From Clostridium folliculivorans (GTDB lineage Bacteria; Bacillota; Clostridia; Clostridiales; Clostridiaceae): 64,000 bases of DNA. The DNA lies in the NCBI RefSeq assembly GCF_024341905.1, contig NZ_BQXY01000004.1, positions 277,729 through 341,728 on the forward strand. The letters run 5' to 3'. The position numbers and the translations under genes are program-made. This document shows positions 1 through 9,700 of this stretch, in pieces (position 1 is the first letter of the stretch; each line of letters begins with the position of its first letter). The notes beneath the pieces are model-generated. The model made no database searches. It was given only the letters and a program-made list of their open reading frames with translations, and was not told the DNA's origin.

Positions 1-392
1 CTGGTATAGCGGGTTCTATATGTCTTATAATAGCAGTATTCATTACAGTGAGGTCCTTTGTTGAAGCACTTATAATGATTGTTGGAATAGTAGCGATACT
101 AGGAATACTATTAGCTGTGGTACTAAACTCATTTACAAAAGGAAAGCTTTTTAAACCACTGATATTGACTGAAGAACAGCATAAAAATAAGGGATATATA
201 AGCTCAAATGACTTAGATTATTTGCTTTATAAAACTGGATTAACTATAACAGATTTAAGACCTGCGGGAGCAGCTGATTTTGATGGAGTTAAATTTGACG
301 TCGTCGCAGATGGAGAATATATATCTAAAGATACTAAGGTTGAAATATTTAAAGTTCAAGGTTCAAGACTTGTTGTTAGAAAAATAAAATAA
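1..392 (+). CDS. NfeD family membrane protein (3' part, cut by window edge)
   Basis: C-terminal part of an NfeD-family protein. The reading frame is open to the left edge, so the real start lies outside the window. A hydrophobic stretch is followed by a soluble tail of about 70 residues (G-Y-I-S then G-x-A-x-x-x-G) that fits the OB-fold C-terminal domain of NfeD. The floA gene begins 22 bp downstream behind its own AGGAGG site. NfeD-flotillin pairs are a standard Firmicute arrangement, and NfeD proteins are thought to act with flotillins in membrane microdomains. The family call rests on this tail plus the neighbour; the protease-like N-terminal part of long NfeD forms cannot be judged here. 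Confidence 0.8.
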   Translation, partial: GIAGSICLIIAVFITVRSFVEALIMIVGIVAILGILLAVVLNSFTKGKLFKPLILTEEQHKNKGYISSNDLDYLLYKTGLTITDLRPAGAADFDGVKFDVVADGEYISKDTKVEIFKVQGSRLVVRKIK

Positions 393-413
393 TTTATATC
401 AAGGAGGATTATC

Positions 414-1400
414 ATGGGAGACGCTTTTGCGATTAGAATGATTATTAGTATTGTAATTATTGTTTTTGTAGTTGGAACATTTTTCACTTTCGTTCCACTA
501 GGATTATGGGTGTCATCACTAGCTGCAAATGTAAGGGTTAGTGTATTTAATTTAGTAGGTATGAGGCTTAGGAGAGTTGTGCCAAGCAGAATAGTTTTAC
601 CTCTTATTAAAGCTACTAAGGCGGGACTTACTATCAACGTAAATCAATTAGAAGCACATTATCTTGCTGGAGGAAATGTAGATAAGGTTGTAGATGCACT
701 TATAGCTGCACATAGAGCTGATATTGATCTTCACTTTGAGAAGGCTGCAGCAATAGACCTTGCAGGTAGAGATGTATTAGAGGCTGTTAAGATGAGTGTT
801 AACCCTAAAGTAATAGAAACACCAAATGTTTCTGCTGTTGCTAAGGATGGTATAGAATTATTAGTTAAAGCTAGAGTTACTGTTAGAACTAATTTGGAAA
901 GACTTGTTGGTGGTGCTGGTGAGGCTACAATTCTTGCCAGAGTAGGTGAAGGTATAGTAACTAATGTAGGTTCATCAGAAAGTCATAAGCTAGTTCTTGA
1001 AAATCCAGATGCTATTTCTCAAACTGTTCTAAATAAAGGATTAGATGCAGGTACTGCATTTGAAATACTTTCAATAGATATTGCGGATGTAGATGTAGGA
1101 AGAAATATAGGTGCACATCTTCAAACTCTTCAGGCAGAAGCTGATAAGAATATAGCTCAAGCTAAAGCAGAAGAAAGAAGAGCTATGGCTGTAGCAAAAG
1201 AACAAGAAATGAGGGCTACAGTAGTTGAAGCTGAATCAGAAGTTCCAAGAGCAATGGCTCAAGCACTTAGAGAAGGTAAACTAGGAATAATGGATTACTA
1301 TGATATGCAAAACTTGATAGCAGATACAAGAATGAGATCATCGATATCTGATTCAGGCCAAAAGAAAAAAGAGATAAAGAATAATAAAGAAAATCAATAA
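414..1400 (+). CDS. floA: Flotillin-like protein FloA
   Basis: 328-residue flotillin-like scaffold protein that organises functional membrane microdomains. An N-terminal hydrophobic segment (about residues 8-35) is followed by an SPFH/band-7 region (about 40-235) and an Ala/Glu-rich coiled coil (about 235-290, with repeated A-x-A-E-E-R motifs). The tail is polar and Lys-rich. Length and motif order match bacterial FloA (YqfA), which is usually about 330 residues. The ATG is 7 bases after an AAGGAGG site. It follows an nfeD gene by 22 bp, so the two are probably co-transcribed. No anomaly seen. Confidence 0.95.
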   Translation: MGDAFAIRMIISIVIIVFVVGTFFTFVPLGLWVSSLAANVRVSVFNLVGMRLRRVVPSRIVLPLIKATKAGLTINVNQLEAHYLAGGNVDKVVDALIAAHRADIDLHFEKAAAIDLAGRDVLEAVKMSVNPKVIETPNVSAVAKDGIELLVKARVTVRTNLERLVGGAGEATILARVGEGIVTNVGSSESHKLVLENPDAISQTVLNKGLDAGTAFEILSIDIADVDVGRNIGAHLQTLQAEADKNIAQAKAEERRAMAVAKEQEMRATVVEAESEVPRAMAQALREGKLGIMDYYDMQNLIADTRMRSSISDSGQKKKEIKNNKENQ

Positions 1401-1443
1401 TTAAATTATTATTTTCTATTAAGTCCATAAAGGAGTGATTGGT

Positions 1444-1824
1444 TTGGATTTAAAGGATATTATATCTGATATTATGGACAATATAACTGACAGCGAAGAT
1501 TTTAGAGGTATAAGTAGCTCTTTTAAGAAGTATAAGCAATTAGTGACAACTGGTATGAGTGAAGGTTATGCAGCTGATTCAAAATATTCTCAGGATGTAA
1601 ATAATAAAACTAATGTAGAAAACAATGTTGTCCAAAGAGATTCATATGGCGAGATTTTAAAATCTAATGAAGTGGATATAAATCCGATAGAAGGGGAAAA
1701 AGGTCAAATAACAGGAATTTCCGGGGAAATAACTCCTTCTAAGTTAAAAGAGGCTATAATACTTTCTGAAATAATAAATAAACCGGTTTGTAAGAGAAGT
1801 AGAAGAGGATTTAGAAGAGTTTAA
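1444..1824 (+). CDS. Conserved-type hypothetical protein downstream of floA
   Basis: Protein of 126 residues with no family I can name. The best start is the TTG at 1444, nine bases after AAGGAG; the in-frame GTG at 1435 lies inside that ribosome site. The N-terminus is acidic and helical, the middle is Asn/Glu-rich and probably disordered, and the last 35 residues (S-G-E-I-T-P-S-K-L-K-E-A-I-I-L-S-E) look structured and end in a strongly basic K-R-S-R-R-G-F-R-R-V. The basic tail could touch nucleic acid or membrane. It lies 43 bp after floA, so it may belong to the nfeD-floA transcript. Confidence 0.65.
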   Translation: MDLKDIISDIMDNITDSEDFRGISSSFKKYKQLVTTGMSEGYAADSKYSQDVNNKTNVENNVVQRDSYGEILKSNEVDINPIEGEKGQITGISGEITPSKLKEAIILSEIINKPVCKRSRRGFRRV

Positions 1825-1832
1825 TATTTATA

Positions 1833-1927
1833 GATGTACCACTTCATTATTGGATTCATATTTTCAAAAACTCCGCTAGGAACTCAGAGTAGTTTAGAAA
1901 ATAGTTTTAACATTGGAGTGGTACATC
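1833..1927 (+). repeat. R2 palindromic repeat, copy a
   Basis: Imperfect palindrome of about 95 bp. The outer arms GATGTACCACT (1833-1843) and AGTGGTACATC (1917-1927) are perfect 11-base inverted repeats, and an inner, weaker stem surrounds AACTC...GAGT. Related elements lie at 13284-13377 and 41714-41807. It starts 9 bases after the preceding stop codon. A right-end remnant (ATGAAGTGG...ATCTAT) recurs at about 2019-2039, just before the next gene. Confidence 0.75.
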
Positions 1928-2060
1928 CATATTCATCTGAGCAGATAAGCTACTTCAGTCCTTAGACTACAAATAAAGATTTGGATGAACATACGAATAT
2001 TTATTTGGATGAATTTCAATATGAAGTGGTTTTATCTATATGGAAAGGTGCAGATCAATT

Positions 2061-2798
2061 ATGAAGGTGCTAATAGTAGATGATGAAAAAGGAATGAGAT
2101 TAGTAATAAGAAAAGTAGTGGAAAAAGTTCAAGGTTTTGAAATTATAGGTGAAGCTGGAGAAGGAGAACTTGCCATTAGTATTTTTGAAGAGAAGAGACC
2201 GGAAATAGTTTTTCTAGATGTGGAGATGCCTGATTGTAACGGAATTGAACTTGCCAGGAAGATATCAGATATTAATCCTAAGACTATTATCATATTTGCA
2301 ACAGCACATTCGCAATATATGTCTGATGCCTTTCAAGTATATGCTTTTGATTACTTAGTTAAGCCTTTTAAGATTGAAAGGCTTAATCAGACTTTGGATA
2401 GAATCAAAAATCTAAGTGAGCCATCGCCGAGTTATGGAATTGATAAGATAATAAAGCATGAAAAGGGCTTAGAGAAACTTATGATTAAGAGCAAAGAAGG
2501 GGTTAGTTTCATTGACTCTAAAGAGATTGTTCTTGTACAGAGAGAAGAAAATAGTACAGTTATCTATACGAAATCTGATAATTTTATAACCTCAGCAACT
2601 CTTTCAGAAATCGAAGAGAAATTAGATAAAGCTCAATTTTTTAGAAGTCATAAGTCTTATATAATAAATCTATCATTAATTTCAAAAATTTATCCTTATG
2701 GAAGATGGACATATATAGTGAAACTAAAAGATACCGATAAGGATGCTTTGTTAACTCATGAAAAATATGAAGATATAAAAAAAATATTTAGTTTATAA
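2061..2798 (+). CDS. LytTR-family response regulator
   Basis: 245-residue two-component response regulator. The receiver domain (residues 1-120) has the acidic pair D7-D8, the phosphoacceptor D53 in FLDVEMPD and the conserved K101 in VKPF. A LytTR DNA-binding domain fills residues about 145-243 (F-x-R-S-H-K-S-Y-I-I-N). ATG 2061 is preferred over the in-frame ATG at 2040 because a GGAAAGGTG ribosome site lies between them. There is no histidine kinase beside it, so it is an orphan in this window. The gene just downstream encodes a small membrane protein and could be a target. Relatives (LytR, AgrA, VirR) control wall, autolysis and peptide-signalling genes; the targets here are unknown. Confidence 0.9.
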   Translation: MKVLIVDDEKGMRLVIRKVVEKVQGFEIIGEAGEGELAISIFEEKRPEIVFLDVEMPDCNGIELARKISDINPKTIIIFATAHSQYMSDAFQVYAFDYLVKPFKIERLNQTLDRIKNLSEPSPSYGIDKIIKHEKGLEKLMIKSKEGVSFIDSKEIVLVQREENSTVIYTKSDNFITSATLSEIEEKLDKAQFFRSHKSYIINLSLISKIYPYGRWTYIVKLKDTDKDALLTHEKYEDIKKIFSL

Positions 2799-2825
2799 AA
2801 ATGGTTTAAGTAAGGAGTGCAACAC

Positions 2826-3227
2826 ATGGAAAGTTCAAGAGAAAGAGGATGTCTAATAACAGGAATTTTAGTGTTATATTTTATAGGTGCAATATTTAGT
2901 GTATTTACATTTCCAATAAATAAATTAAATCAAACATTATCACCAGAACTCTCAAAGCAGTTTGCTACTAGCAATACATCCATGGCAATTGCAACTGTTT
3001 TAGGTGTAATGACAGTAGTTGCTATTATAGGTGTATTTTTGTGGAATAAGATAGCTATATATGCTTTTATAGGATTGGGAGTGGCGCATGCCATCAATAC
3101 ATTTGTGTCAGGTGGAATAACTGGAATGACACTGCTAAGTGCTGCTATTTCAGTTGCAATACCGGGGGTAATAGGATATGTGTTGATCAAACGATTGTCG
3201 GAAGACCAAAGTGAAGAAGAATTGTAA
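2826..3227 (+). CDS. Small integral membrane protein, unknown function
   Basis: Predicted 133-residue membrane protein with about four hydrophobic segments (residues about 10-30, 50-70, 75-92, 97-120) and an acidic, cytoplasmic-looking tail. ATG 2826 follows AAGGAGTG; an in-frame GTG at 2817 lies inside that site and is rejected. It starts 27 bases after the LytTR regulator gene, so it is probably co-transcribed or regulated with it. I do not recognise a named family. R1 copy A lies downstream in reverse orientation, and its hairpin (about 3270-3305) may end the transcript. Confidence 0.65.
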   Translation: MESSRERGCLITGILVLYFIGAIFSVFTFPINKLNQTLSPELSKQFATSNTSMAIATVLGVMTVVAIIGVFLWNKIAIYAFIGLGVAHAINTFVSGGITGMTLLSAAISVAIPGVIGYVLIKRLSEDQSEEEL

Positions 3228-3265
3228 AGATTTCTATTAATATAAAGTTATAAAAATTTGTAAAT

Positions 3266-3452
3266 AAAAAAATCGCTGAAGTTACTTTGTTCAGTGATTT
3301 TTTTGTGTATCTGCCTTTCTAGATTTGTATGAGGAAACTTACAGGAGACGAATTCTTCTTTTTTTATTCTTTAACTTATATTGTGCTTTAAGTCTGTTAA
3401 GCATACTTATCTACATATCTAATTGAATTATAGTTTCCTAAAGAATAAAAAA
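3266..3452 (-). repeat. R1 composite repeat, copy A (reverse)
   Basis: Full-length R1 element on the minus strand. Read on that strand it starts with TTATTCTTTA, has an internal TAAAGAATAA partner about 75 bases on, then a degraded CTGCC/GGCAG hairpin region, and ends in a terminator-like stem (TCACTGAAC...GTAACTTCAGCGA) plus T-run. It is the only copy that is inverted relative to the gene upstream of it. In this orientation the A-rich and T-rich flanks may still let its hairpin end transcripts from the left. Confidence 0.85.
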
Positions 3453-3503
3453 GTCCTTCCGAGATATAATAACATTAAAGTCATTATTGGGAGGTTTTTA
3501 TAT

Positions 3504-3737
3504 ATGGTTTGGGATAAGATGAAAGAATTAAATCTTGATGATAAAATTGAAGAACATTTAAAAGATGTGAGCCAAAGAGATTCTAATGCTGTTGAAGGTG
3601 TAATAACTGATTCTGAGATGCTTCAAAAAGTAAAGGAACTAATCCATCAAGGTATGGATCCTAGAAGAATTGGTGAGCAGTTAGGCTTATCTATAAGGCA
3701 AGTAAATATAGTAAAAGATATGTTAGGTAAAATGTGA
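3504..3737 (+). CDS. Small putative helix-turn-helix protein
   Basis: Protein of 77 residues. ATG 3504 follows a GGGAGG site by nine bases; the longer frame from 3423 runs into repeat R1-A and is rejected. The N-terminus is a charged helix (D-K-M-K-E-L-N-L-D-D-K-I). The C-terminal 40 residues (I-H-Q-G-M-D-P-R-R-I-G-E-Q-L-G-L-S-I-R-Q-V-N-I-V-K) have the spacing of a helix-turn-helix such as those in sigma-70 region 4 or resolvase tails. DNA binding is an inference. It is a single-gene unit closed by a strong terminator four bases after the stop. Confidence 0.65.
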   Translation: MVWDKMKELNLDDKIEEHLKDVSQRDSNAVEGVITDSEMLQKVKELIHQGMDPRRIGEQLGLSIRQVNIVKDMLGKM

Positions 3738-3740
3738 ATA

Positions 3741-3787
3741 AAAGAAGCTATGTATGATATTAAAATAGTCATGCATAGCTTCTTTTA
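3741..3787 (+). terminator. Intrinsic terminator
   Basis: A near-perfect 17-bp stem (AAAGAAGCTATG... paired with ...CATAGCTTCTTT, one wobble) followed by TTATT. It closes the small HTH gene. Confidence 0.85.
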
Positions 3788-3909
3788 TTATTTATAGAAA
3801 ATTAAATTTAAACATTAAAATGCTTTTTAACGTTTATTGGTATATATTCATATAAATATAAATATGTATTAATAAAGCTTTACGAAATATAAAAAAGGGG
3901 ATTTGGAGG

Positions 3910-4530
3910 ATGCAAAAAAGTAAATATCCTAGATTTGTTTGTAAAAGCTCCATGGAGATATTGGAGGACTATGATAATGATAGATGCTATAAGCTTACAT
4001 TCCCAATAAGTAAAAAAGGGGTAAACAGCATACTTGTAATAGGGAGGGCACCAAAGACTTGTAGTGATTTTAAGTGTGATAAATTAATACAAAGAGTTTT
4101 GAAATATATTGATAATAAGAGAGAAGAATTTGGGCCAGTAATAAAAGTTAATATAGTAAATTTATTTACTACAATTGAATACGATAGAAATAGTATAGAG
4201 ACCTCTCTTAAGTCTAGAGGAGAGTGCTTTGTTACTGGAAATGATGATCTTTTTGAGTCGAATGGAGTCACAATAAAGAATGATGATATAATAAGGAAAG
4301 CAATTGAAGAATCAGATTATATAATATTAGGTTGGGGAGAAGTGTTAAAGGAAATAGAATCAATATATAACTTAAGAGTTGAGTATATACTGAAGACTAT
4401 AAGAGAAATAAACTCAATAAGTAGCGTAAAAAGGAAACTTTATATAGTGGGAGACCTTACAAAGAAAGGGTATCCTAGACATTGTGTCAATTGGAATTTA
4501 CAAGACTCGTTAATAGAATTTCAATGGTAA
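3910..4530 (+). CDS. DUF1643 domain protein
   Basis: 206-residue cytoplasmic protein of the DUF1643 family. The family signatures visible are V-N-I-V-N-L-F (residues about 78-84), the buried Y-I-I-L-G-W-G-E segment (about 137-144) and the late T-K-K-G-Y-P-R-H block (about 183-190), in the usual order. The biochemical role of DUF1643 is not established. ATG 3910 abuts a GGAGG, but an AAGGGG nine bases upstream is better placed and is probably the working site. A membrane-anchored CHAP hydrolase gene starts 27 bp downstream on the same strand, so the two may form an operon. Confidence 0.75.
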   Translation: MQKSKYPRFVCKSSMEILEDYDNDRCYKLTFPISKKGVNSILVIGRAPKTCSDFKCDKLIQRVLKYIDNKREEFGPVIKVNIVNLFTTIEYDRNSIETSLKSRGECFVTGNDDLFESNGVTIKNDDIIRKAIEESDYIILGWGEVLKEIESIYNLRVEYILKTIREINSISSVKRKLYIVGDLTKKGYPRHCVNWNLQDSLIEFQW

Positions 4531-4557
4531 AAGTGATTGCGCTTTGGAAAGGATTGT

Positions 4558-5163
4558 ATGTATTATAAGAGAAAAAATGCAAATATAATAAAGATAATGA
4601 CATTAACTATAATAGGTGTATTACTAATTGGAGTTATAGTATCTATAGTTACCGGACTTATGTACAAGTTTGGAAGTGAGGTTGGCAAAGTAGTAGATAC
4701 GTATCAGGGTATACCAATATATAATAATGGTAAAGATGGAGCGCAAGAAAATGGTATAAACAAAAATAAAAATGGTTACGTTTACGGATATAAGTGGCAA
4801 TGTGTAGAGTTTATTAATAGATTCTACTACGATAAATTAGGTATAAGCATACCTGGTGGAGGAAATGCTAAAGATTATTTTGATGAGAAGATAGAAAATG
4901 GAGCTAATAATAATACTAGGATGCTGACTCAGTTTAAAAATGGTGAGGGAGATAAACCCAAAATAAATGATATAATTATATTTACTAAAGGTGAATATGG
5001 TCATTTAGCTATAGTAAGCAAGGTTGAAGATGATTATATTGAGATAGTACAGCAAAATGTTTATGGAAAGCCTCGAGATAAACTGAATATAACTTATAAA
5101 GATGACAAACCAATTATAGCTGCTGGAAAAGGGGTTTCAGGTTGGCTTAGAAAAGAAAACTAA
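4558..5163 (+). CDS. Membrane-anchored CHAP-domain amidohydrolase
   Basis: 201-residue protein with one N-terminal transmembrane helix (about residues 11-36) and an extracytoplasmic CHAP domain. The catalytic Cys sits in Y-K-W-Q-C-V-E-F, the catalytic His in Y-G-H-L-A-I-V, and the third polar residue probably in Q-Q-N. CHAP enzymes cleave amide bonds in peptidoglycan, or in glutathionylspermidine in a related subgroup; a wall role fits the membrane anchor. ATG 4558 is chosen because GGAAAGG precedes it; a TTG at 4537 lacks such a site. No wall-binding domain is present. The gene is followed directly by R1 copy B. Confidence 0.85.
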   Translation: MYYKRKNANIIKIMTLTIIGVLLIGVIVSIVTGLMYKFGSEVGKVVDTYQGIPIYNNGKDGAQENGINKNKNGYVYGYKWQCVEFINRFYYDKLGISIPGGGNAKDYFDEKIENGANNNTRMLTQFKNGEGDKPKINDIIIFTKGEYGHLAIVSKVEDDYIEIVQQNVYGKPRDKLNITYKDDKPIIAAGKGVSGWLRKEN

Positions 5164-5165
5164 AT

Positions 5166-5402
5166 AATGATGCGCAAAAAGATTCACTGAAGAAATTCGC
5201 TCCAGTGAATTTCTTATTCTTTATGAGTTTATAATTGAATTATATCTTTGGATAAGTATGCGTGACAGACTTAAAACGTAACAGAAATTAAAGAATAAAA
5301 AAAGAAGAATATATCGCCTGCCAGAATTTCTTCACTAAGTTCAGAAAAGGCAGATGCGCAAAAAGATTCACTGAAGAAATTCGCTCCAGTGAATCTTTTT
5401 TA
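5166..5402 (+). repeat. R1 composite repeat, copy B (with duplicated end)
   Basis: R1 element starting three bases after the CHAP stop codon. A perfect 42-bp direct repeat (5169-5210 and 5353-5394) flanks the left and middle parts. Each repeat contains a stem TTCACTG...CAGTGAA. The order is therefore right end, left hairpin, middle, right end. The final hairpin with TTTTTT is a likely terminator for the DUF1643-CHAP unit. Confidence 0.9.
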
Positions 5403-5455
5403 CTTTATGTGCGATAGGGAGATAAAAATAATAACGAATGAACAATTAAGGGGAA

Positions 5456-5680
5456 TTAATGCCATTGTTCGTCTAAATACCCATCTATCAATTCTTGAAT
5501 TTTAGGGGTGCATCGTCTACCACCACAGCCACCGGTGCGTGCTCCAGTAGCCTTTGTAACTTCATCTGGTGTACGAGCACCTTTTCTTATAGCGTCTTTT
5601 ATCTTAGACCTGGGGATGGCCTTACATAAACAGACTTTTGTTAGCTTATCTAAAATTTCTTGATTTAAGTTATTTTCCAT
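5456..5680 (-). CDS. BFD-like [2Fe-2S]-binding protein
   Basis: 74-residue protein of the BFD-like [2Fe-2S] type (bacterioferritin-associated ferredoxin fold). Four cysteines, C17 and C19 (V-C-L-C-K) then C52 and C57 (G-G-C-G-G-R-R-C), give the C-x-C...C-x4-C ligand pattern. Stand-alone BFD-like proteins are linked to iron release or electron transfer to iron-storage and nitrite-reductase type proteins, but no such partner is nearby. An AGGAGGATT ribosome site lies just before the ATG. It is monocistronic, and I see no clear Fur-like box upstream. Confidence 0.8.
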   Translation of the reverse strand: MENNLNQEILDKLTKVCLCKAIPRSKIKDAIRKGARTPDEVTKATGARTGGCGGRRCTPKIQELIDGYLDEQWH

Positions 5681-5701
5681 ATTTAATCCTCCATGTTTTA
5701 A

Positions 5702-6287
5702 GGATGACTATTCAAGGGGATGGAAAATCTTATTAACTATATTAAACCACTATACTAACTCAAAGTCAATAGTAACTAGTAATAATTATTAAATAAAATT
5801 TATATCCTAAATAGCCATTATATATAGATGTATTGATTGTTTTAAAAATATATTCTAAATTCAACTGACCTAGACTGATAAAAATTGTAGAAATATATGT
5901 TGGTAAGATACATCTAATATATCTTTAATTATATCCATGTTAATATAATTTATATTAGGGCATAAATAAATTATCTAAGTTTTATATAGGATACTTAAAA
6001 AAAGAAATTAAAAAACCCATTAGGATTAATGAATATCATAGAAAAAACTAGAATACTAAAAATAAACATTTTAAAAATATATATTAACATTTAAAACACC
6101 TCTAAATATTATAATTACAAGTATTATATTAAACTATATTCTATATTTTGTAAAGAGTTATTTTGTATCACTTAGTGTAATATTAAATAATATTTAAGTA
6201 AATGTTTTCATTTATGAAAAAGGTTGATAAACTGAATAATTTGAAGCATGTTGACAATAACTTCAAGCTGAGATATAATTTTTACAT
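5702..6287. other. Long AT-rich intergenic stretch, no gene seen
   Basis: About 590 bp of very AT-rich DNA between the BFD-like gene and the ileS T-box leader. I see no open frame with a plausible ribosome site and no repeat of the R1-R4 families. It must carry the BFD and ileS promoters: TTGACAATAACTTCAAGCTGAGATATAATT at 6251-6280 holds TTGACA (6251-6256) and TATAAT (6274-6279) with 17-bp spacing, a good start for the leader. Confidence 0.6.
6251..6279 (+). promoter_or_regulatory. Sigma-A-type promoter for the ileS T-box leader
   Basis: TTGACA (6251-6256), 17-bp spacer, TATAAT (6274-6279): a consensus housekeeping promoter. It lies just upstream of the predicted 5' end of the T-box leader, so transcription would begin near 6287. 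Confidence 0.85.
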
Positions 6288-6563
6288 TGAAAAGTAATGA
6301 TAAGGGCAAGTAATTAAGTAGGCTACTTTAGAGAGCGATTGGTCGGTGTAAAATCGTGTATATACTTAATGAAAATCACCTAGGAGCTGGAAGCTGAAAG
6401 TGTTTTTGCATTAATAAGCTTATCTCGTCATCCTGCGTTAAAGGATAGAGTATATATGTACTCGAAAATGAGCTTTAGATTTATACAATATATAGATCTA
6501 GATGGCGTCGCCTTAAGGTGGTATAACGAATATAACTTCGTCCTATGGGATGAGGTTTTTTTT
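6288..6563 (+). promoter_or_regulatory. T-box leader (tRNA-Ile responsive) of ileS
   Basis: T-box leader. Stem I contains a GAGAGCGATTGG segment, and the probable specifier ATC (6375-6377) is followed by ACCTAGGAG, which matches isoleucine. The T-box sequence TTAAGGTGGTATAACGAA (6513-6530) keeps the TGG needed to pair with an uncharged acceptor end, but its 3' half departs from the usual ACCGCG. The terminator is ACTTCGTCC-TATG-GGATGAGGT (6535-6556) plus an eight-T run. Uncharged tRNA-Ile should favour the antiterminator and ileS expression. Confidence 0.9.
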
Positions 6564-6792
6564 ATTTATATAATTAGGCGACTTATGAAGATATCATCCA
6601 ATTGAATTTAAATTATGTTTGTTTAAATGTAAGAATTTTTTGAAATTACATGACAGATATAAGTTATGATCAGAGCTGTGGTGTCCATAAAAGAGTAGAT
6701 ATATACATTAATACTATAGATATTTTAAAGAAACATAATATTTTAACATTAATGTGGGCTAAATTTTGACCATTTATGAAAGGGGAAAAAGT

Positions 6793-9700
6793 ATGTATAA
6801 AAAACTAGATTCTTCAAAAAGTTTTGTTGAACTTGAGAGAGATGTAACTGAGCTCTGGAGAGATAAAGAAATAATAAAGAAGAGCTTTGAATCAAACCAA
6901 GAAGGAGAGTATTTTACTTTCTATGATGGACCACCAACTGCCAATGGAAAACCTCACGTTGGTCACATCATAACAAGAGTTATAAAAGATATAATACCAA
7001 GATATAAGGTTATGAGAGGCTACAAGGTTATAAGAAAGGCTGGATGGGATACTCATGGACTTCCAGTTGAACTTGAAATAGAGAAGAAACTTGGGATATC
7101 AGGAAAGCAACAAATAGAGGAACATGGAGTAGAAGAATTTGTTAAGCTTTGTAAAGATTCGGTATTCACTTATGTAAGTATGTGGGAAGATATGTCTAAG
7201 AAGATAGGTTACTGGGTTGATATGGAGAATCCATATGTTACTTACCATAATTCTTACATAGAATCAGTATGGTGGGCATTGAAACAAATGTGGGATAAGG
7301 AACTTTTATATAAAGGTCATAAAGTAATGCCATACTGTCCAAGATGTGGAACTTCACTTTCATCACATGAAGTTGCACAAGGGTATAAAGATGTAAAAGA
7401 CAATACAGCTTTTGTTAAGTTTAAAGTTAAAGGCGAAGATAACAAGTATATAATGGCTTGGACTACAACACCTTGGACATTACCTTCTAACGTAGGTCTT
7501 GCTATAAATAAATCCTATGATTATGTTGAAGTTAAACAAAATGATGAAGTTTATATATTAGCAAAGGAACTAGTAGCTAAGGTTCTTTCAGATGATTATG
7601 AGGTGGTAAGAGAATTCAAGGGTGAAGAAATATTAGGCTTAGAATACGAACAATTAATGCCATTCCATAAACCAGAAGAAAAAGCATTCTTTGTTATACA
7701 TGGTGATTTCGTAACTCTTTCAGATGGTACTGGAATAGTTCACATAGCACCTGCTTATGGTGAAGATGATAATTTAGTAGCAAAGAAGAATGGGTTACCA
7801 TTAATTAACCTTGTAGATGCAGAAGGAAAATTTGTTGATGAAGTTACTCCATTTGCAGGAATATTTGTTAAGAAAGCTGATGAAAAGATATTAAATTATC
7901 TTAAAGATCAAAACTCACTTTATAAAGCTGAAAAACATACTCACTCATATCCACACTGCTGGAGATGCGATACACCACTGCTTTACTATCCAAAGGCTAG
8001 TTGGTTTGTAAGAATGACATCTTTAAGAGATAAACTTTTAGAAAACAACAATAAGATAAACTGGTACCCAGATAACATAAGAGCAGGAAGATTTGGTAAG
8101 TTCCTTGAAAATGTTATAGATTGGGGTATATCAAGAGATAGATACTGGGGTACACCACTTCCAATATGGGAATGTGAATGTGGTCACAGAGAGCTTATAG
8201 GAAGCATAGCAGAGCTTAAGGAAAAGGGAATTGATGTTCCGGACAACATAGAACTTCATAAGCCATATATAGATGGGGTAAAACTTAAGTGTAGCTGCTG
8301 TGGAAAGGAAATGAAGAGAACCGCTGAGGTTATAGATTGTTGGTTTGACTCAGGTTCAATGCCATTTGCACAACATCACTATCCATTTGAGAATAAGGAA
8401 TTATTTGAAGCTAACTTCCCAGCTCAATTTATATCAGAAGCTGTAGACCAAACAAGAGGTTGGTTCTATACATTACTTGCTATATCTACTGCTATATTTG
8501 ATTCAAATCCATTTGAAAATTGTATAGTTTTAGGTCATGTTCTTGATAAGAAGGGACTTAAAATGTCTAAATCAAAGGGTAATGTAGTTGCACCAGATGA
8601 TGTTTTAGATACTGTTGGAGCTGATGCTACAAGATGGCATTTCTATACATCAAGTGCTCCTTGGCTTCCAACAAGATTCTCTAAGGATGATGTAGAAGAG
8701 ACTCAAAGAAAATTCTTAAGTACTCTTTGGAATGTATATTCATTCTACGTTTTATATGCAGATTTAGATAATTTTGATGCAACAAAGTATAGTGAGTTCA
8801 AGTCTGAAAATGTTATGGATAAATGGATATTATCAAAGCTTAATACACTTGTAAAAAATGTAGAAGATAATTTAGAAGGCTACAGAGTAACTCAAGCTGC
8901 TTTAGCACTTGAAGAATTCGTAGATGAACTTTCAAACTGGTATGTAAGAAGAAATAGATCTAGATTCTGGACTACAGAATTAAACGACGATAAGATAGGT
9001 GCATACACTACTTTATATAAAGTTTTAGTTACTGTAAGTAAGATATCAGCACCATTTGTACCTTTCATGAGTGAAAATATATACCAAAGTCTTGTACTTA
9101 GCTTAGATGAAACAGCTGAGGAAAGTGTTCATTTATGCAAGTGGCCAGTAGCTGATTTTACTGCTGTTGATAAGAAGCTAGAAGAGGAAATGGAACTTGC
9201 ATACTCTATAGTTAAACTTGGAAGAAGTGCAAGAAATGGAGCTAATATAAAGAATAGACAGCCACTTTCTGAAATGCTAGTTTCAGTTAAGTCATTACCA
9301 GAATACTATGGTGATATAGTTAAGGATGAATTAAATATAAAACAAATAGTATTTGGAGCTGATTTATCAGAGCATGTTAATTTTGAGATAAAGCCTAACC
9401 TTCCTGTGCTAGGAAAAGCTTATGGAAAGATGATCCCTGGAATAAGAAAAGAGATAGCTGCGAAGAACCAAATGGAATTAGCTCAAAATATACAAAATGG
9501 AGGTACTGAAACTATAAGCGTTGATGGTACTGAAATAGAACTTAACAATGAAAATCTTCTAGTAACTATGCAAGGATTAGATGGCTTTGCTTTTGCTGGA
9601 GAAGGTGAAGTTGGTGTAGTTCTTGATACAACTATAACAGATGTATTAAGAGAAGAAGGTCATGTTAGAGAAATGATATCTAAGATACAAAACATGAGAA

